Both the position numbers and the translations under genes were made by a program. From positions 599,184 to 663,183 of the forward strand of contig CM022677.1 in the NCBI GenBank assembly GCA_012295275.1: a stretch of DNA of 64,000 nt. The letters run 5' to 3'. The notes below the pieces were generated by a model that worked only from the letters and a program-made list of their open reading frames with translations, did not search any database and was not told the origin of the DNA. How positions within the stretch are numbered: position 1 is the stretch's first letter; each line of letters starts with the position of its first letter. This document shows positions 60,976-64,000 of the stretch, in pieces. Origin of the DNA: Chrysomallon squamiferum (lineage: Eukaryota; Mollusca; Gastropoda; Neomphalida; Peltospiridae).

Positions 60976-61985
60976 GTATTTCACTGTTTGTCTGTATGTC
61001 TGTAAAAATTACATACGATTCGTAAACAGTTTGTCATTTTAGCGTTTATATTCCTTGTTAGGTGGCCATGTTACCGTAAAGCTTAACGTAAACCTCAACT
61101 TGTATAGTGGATAGGTAGACTTACTGATTTATATAGTTCGCTGTCATTTTAGCGTTTATATTCCTTGTTAGGTGGCCGTTAAAGCACCTTGTTACCGTGC
61201 ACTGAGCCTTAATAAAACATCCAAGGTGTTTAAAGGTGTGACCACGTGACAGTCGTCTCTTTATAACACTCCACAGTGAACCATCATAACACATTTGTGA
61301 ACAGCAGTATTTAAACTTACTCTAATTAATACGCATTGTAAAATTATCCGATTTATACCATCAGCCAGTTTCATTCATCTGCAGTCATAAAGCAAACCAG
61401 TTTTCATTTTGTGTCGTATTTCATCAGTAAAGTTTGTATTTTCTATGCAGCTACATTTAAAAAAAAACTAAAATAAAAATAACTTTCACTGCTATTCAGC
61501 TTGGTACGGTGTGACAACCTGATTAGTGCCTCTTTGGCAGAATTGTTTTTAATTGTAATTTTGTTTTCTTTGAAGTGAATTATAGAATATTCACTAAATC
61601 TTTATTTTTATATGCCCCTTAAAGCAGAATGTCTGCTACATTTTATCTTAAATATCTTATTATATTACGATAATATTTATTTAGTTGTGTTGTATAATCA
61701 TCTTTATAATTTATATTGTTACAGTCCTTATCTCTTTACGTAATTAATGACAGAAAATAGTGTTAAATACACAAAAACTAAATAGCAGAGCCTATGCAGA
61801 TGTACACGGGCTATTAAGAAGCTGTTTTATATAATTAGGGGAAGTTCCGTTATTTAATAAACTAAGAAACACTGGGGTTTAAGTAACTGAAAATTGGTAT
61901 TAAAAGCTTCAAAGTCAATTCAGAAAGGCTATCTGCAGAGCTGTAGCTATTGGTGTATAAGTAGCGGCACGCGTTTTGAACGAGA
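60976..61985 (+). other. Intron 2 of dioxygenase copy 12
   Basis: Colinear with 24127-22703 on the minus strand, with a 60-bp partial duplication of the GTTTATATTCCTTGTTAGGTGG segment near 61040 and 61155. It lacks the 150-bp element-T-like piece. It continues to GTTTTGAACGAGATC (61971-61985), within 10 bases of the retroelement target site used in the complete gene, and then becomes unrelated. Confidence 0.55.
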
Positions 61986-62193
61986 TCGAATATCTCACAA
62001 CAGACTCTCCACCGTGATGGTCGACATGGTGCAAGACCGGAAGAGAAGCTGTGAAGAATACTAACGGACGGATTGTGCTTACTGAGCAGAATTCAGAAAC
62101 GAAAAAGATACTGTACCATTTTCTTTATTTATTTAGACTTAAATTCTTATTTATATTATTTGTAGGCTTTTGTATTATTGTTACTTTTATTAC

Positions 62194-62216
62194 TTTTTTT
62201 TTTTTTTTTTTTTTTT
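62194..62216. repeat. Poly-T run
   Basis: A 23-base T-run in the presumed leader of the ORF1-like remnant. Confidence 0.85.
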
Positions 62217-62430
62217 ACTGTTTGTTCGTCTTTAGTCTTTTACTTTCCGGTATCTTATATAACCGATACATCTTATCTTTATCTCGATCTGAAAGTGAGT
62301 TGCGTTAGCTTTAGTCTTTTTTCTGAATTAATATAGAATTGTCTATATATTTAAGAAATCCAAGTATATTTTAAAAAAAACAAAGAAACAATAACAACAA
62401 AACAACAACCCATACATTTACACAACAAAC

Positions 62431-63052
62431 ATGGCAACAAAAAACACGAAAATTTACAGCACAGGAACAGATAATTCAGACATGGAAACTAGAGTTCCAA
62501 AACGACCCAGGGACAGGAGCCCTACCTCCTCGAAAAAACTCACAACAGAAAACAAAAGAAAAAAAACGACAACACAGTCCATCACACACATTCGGACACA
62601 GAAGTAACAGAAGAACAAAAAATTATCAACAGAAATCTACTGATTTTGGCCAGGCTACGGGAAACAGACACGGAAGACGAAAGCGAACAAAACGCGTCGA
62701 AAATAATTAAAAGAAAAAAAAACAAAACATACCCACAGCCGAACCACCATTGCAATACACACAAAAAACCACTCAAACATCGACAAAAAGCTTGCGCTAC
62801 TTACTAGAAGCGCAAATACAGATTATTGATAAAACAACAAAAGTGAAGAATAATGAAAACGGAAAAGAGATCTACTTCGAAGTAGATAGAAACTCACTTA
62901 AAACAATCGGTCCCAACATTACCATCTGGGACGAAACATTTGATGTGAGGGTTTTACCAAAAATAATCCCTGACACAAAACAGACAGAGAAAAAAACACC
63001 CACACCACAACCCAGAAAAACACTGCTCACAGATATACTTCTTTTTGTATGA
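62431..63052 (+). pseudogene. LINE ORF1 (gag-like) remnant, second element
   Basis: ATG at 62431 opens MATKNTKIYSTGTDNSDMET, Lys/Arg- and Thr-rich. A slip in the A-run at about 62550-62560 leads to a middle part with ILARLRETDTEDESEQ, and another in the A-run at about 62713 leads to LRYLLEAQIQIIDKTTKV and IYFEVDRNSLKTIGPNITIW, stopping at 63050. A basic, low-complexity N-terminus followed by a short folded domain fits ORF1 of a non-LTR element, but no named domain is visible. It has no sequence similarity I can see to the ORF1 at 20826-21617. A (TC)n tract follows at once, and no ORF2 is in the window. Confidence 0.4.
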
Positions 63053-63086
63053 TCAGATTGACTTTCTTCATTATCAGTTACTTACT

Positions 63087-63218
<132 letters not shown>

Positions 63219-63273
63219 CAGAAGAAAGAATACTTTATTTGTTTTCTTTTTGATAGATGGTCCAGAACACGTG

Positions 63274-63532
63274 TATTCACCGGTATATTTAGAGTGGCCT
63301 ACCTTATGTGACATGTATTCACTGCTTTTTAGAGTCGCCTCCCTTATATTAGATGTCTTCACTGCTTTTTAGAATCGCCTCCCTTATGAGAGATGTATTC
63401 ACTGGTATATATAGTGTCGCCTCCCTTATGTGAGATGTGTTCACTGGTATATATAGTGTGGCCTCCCTTATGCGAGATGTGTTCACTAGTATAGTTACAA
63501 TAGCCTACCTCATGCGAGATGTGTTCACTGGA
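63274..63532. repeat. Roughly 43-bp minisatellite, about 6 units
   Basis: Units contain CGCCTCCCTTATG, GAGATGT(A/G)TTCACTGG and TATATATAGTGT, diverging toward the left. After it, 63533-64000 holds only a (GAAA)-rich tract (63655-63775) and AT-rich sequence without a gene. Confidence 0.8.
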
Positions 63533-64000
63533 ATTAAGAAAATAACAAAGAAAATTCGATTACAAAAGCATAAATAAACAGTCAGTGAGAGCAGAGTGTA
63601 TGAACTGATTGAAAATATACGAGAAATAATAAATAAATATAATATAATGTAAAATAAAGAAGGATGGAAAGAATGAAAGAAAGGAAAGAGATAGAAAAGA
63701 TGGAAAGAAAAGAAAGAAGTAAAGATAGAAAGAAATAAGAACGAAGGAAAGAAAGAAAAGAAAGAAAACATTGAAGCAGGTTAGCGAATGAAGAAAACGG
63801 AAGAATGAATAAAGATTGAAATAATTAACTAATCAAATCGAAGTCTGGTACTTTTTAAACACAGCAATCTGTTCAGCTTTTATTCGAAATAAAATTTTAA
63901 ATCACATGTAGACTGTAATGATTAGCAGGTTAAGAATTTCCATACTGAATTTCTTCATTTGAATACAGAGAAAGAAAACAGAGAATATTAACAGACTGAA

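Overview
The window is AT-rich, repeat-dense eukaryotic DNA: split genes with GT-AG introns, long (TC)n, (TTA)n and (TTTA)n microsatellites, and several transposon families. The content fits an invertebrate animal, most likely a mollusc, but the sequence alone does not fix the species. Two runs of exactly 200 N (12008-12207 and 49015-49214) divide it into three contigs, so it is a scaffold built by joining contigs. Large-scale order and orientation across those gaps are not proven.

The only recognisable host gene is a multi-copy, four-exon gene for a protein of about 308 residues. It carries the motifs of the LigB superfamily (class III extradiol ring-cleavage dioxygenases) behind a hydrophobic, signal-peptide-like N-terminus. 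Exons E1-E4 have fixed lengths (455, 125, 131 and 216 nt) and matching phases in every intact copy. One complete copy lies on the minus strand (25115 down to 13195). The others are halves, single exons or damaged pieces: plus strand 225-355, 7075-7774, 8505-9484, 55957-56562 and 60007-60975; minus strand 12258-12208, 20409-20083, 26197-25982, 31845-31738 and 35540-35410. Copies sit head to tail, with exon 4 of one gene about 0.7-0.9 kb before exon 1 of the next. At both gaps the orientation flips.

Three invaders shape the array. (1) Family T is an unclassified element with a transposase-like coding region. It has three copies (A 479-6060 plus; B 30835-26318 minus; C 35286-32140 minus) inserted in intron 3 of the dioxygenase gene. 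A and B have broken genes, and C is an internal-deletion derivative. (2) A 7.9 kb insertion (14786-22690) sits in intron 2 of the complete gene, bounded by a perfect 12-bp target-site duplication. The matching empty site is readable in another gene copy. It holds a damaged ORF1, a second frameshifted dioxygenase exon 1, a reverse transcriptase/RNase H ORF2 remnant, and a roughly 50-unit CpG-rich minisatellite in the 3' region. (3) A second ORF1-like remnant lies at 62431-63052.

From 36.5 to 55.5 kb there is a large inverted repeat with arms of about 6.6 and 6.3 kb. A 6.1 kb spacer between them is dominated by simple repeats, including a (TC)n/(GA)n hairpin and a TG-rich minisatellite. The arms hold no recognisable gene, only a hAT-like MITE, a 43-bp tandem repeat, a degenerate telomere-like tract and a conserved 65-codon frame. 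The right arm starts directly at the 200-N gap, so an inverted allelic contig is a serious alternative to a real palindrome.
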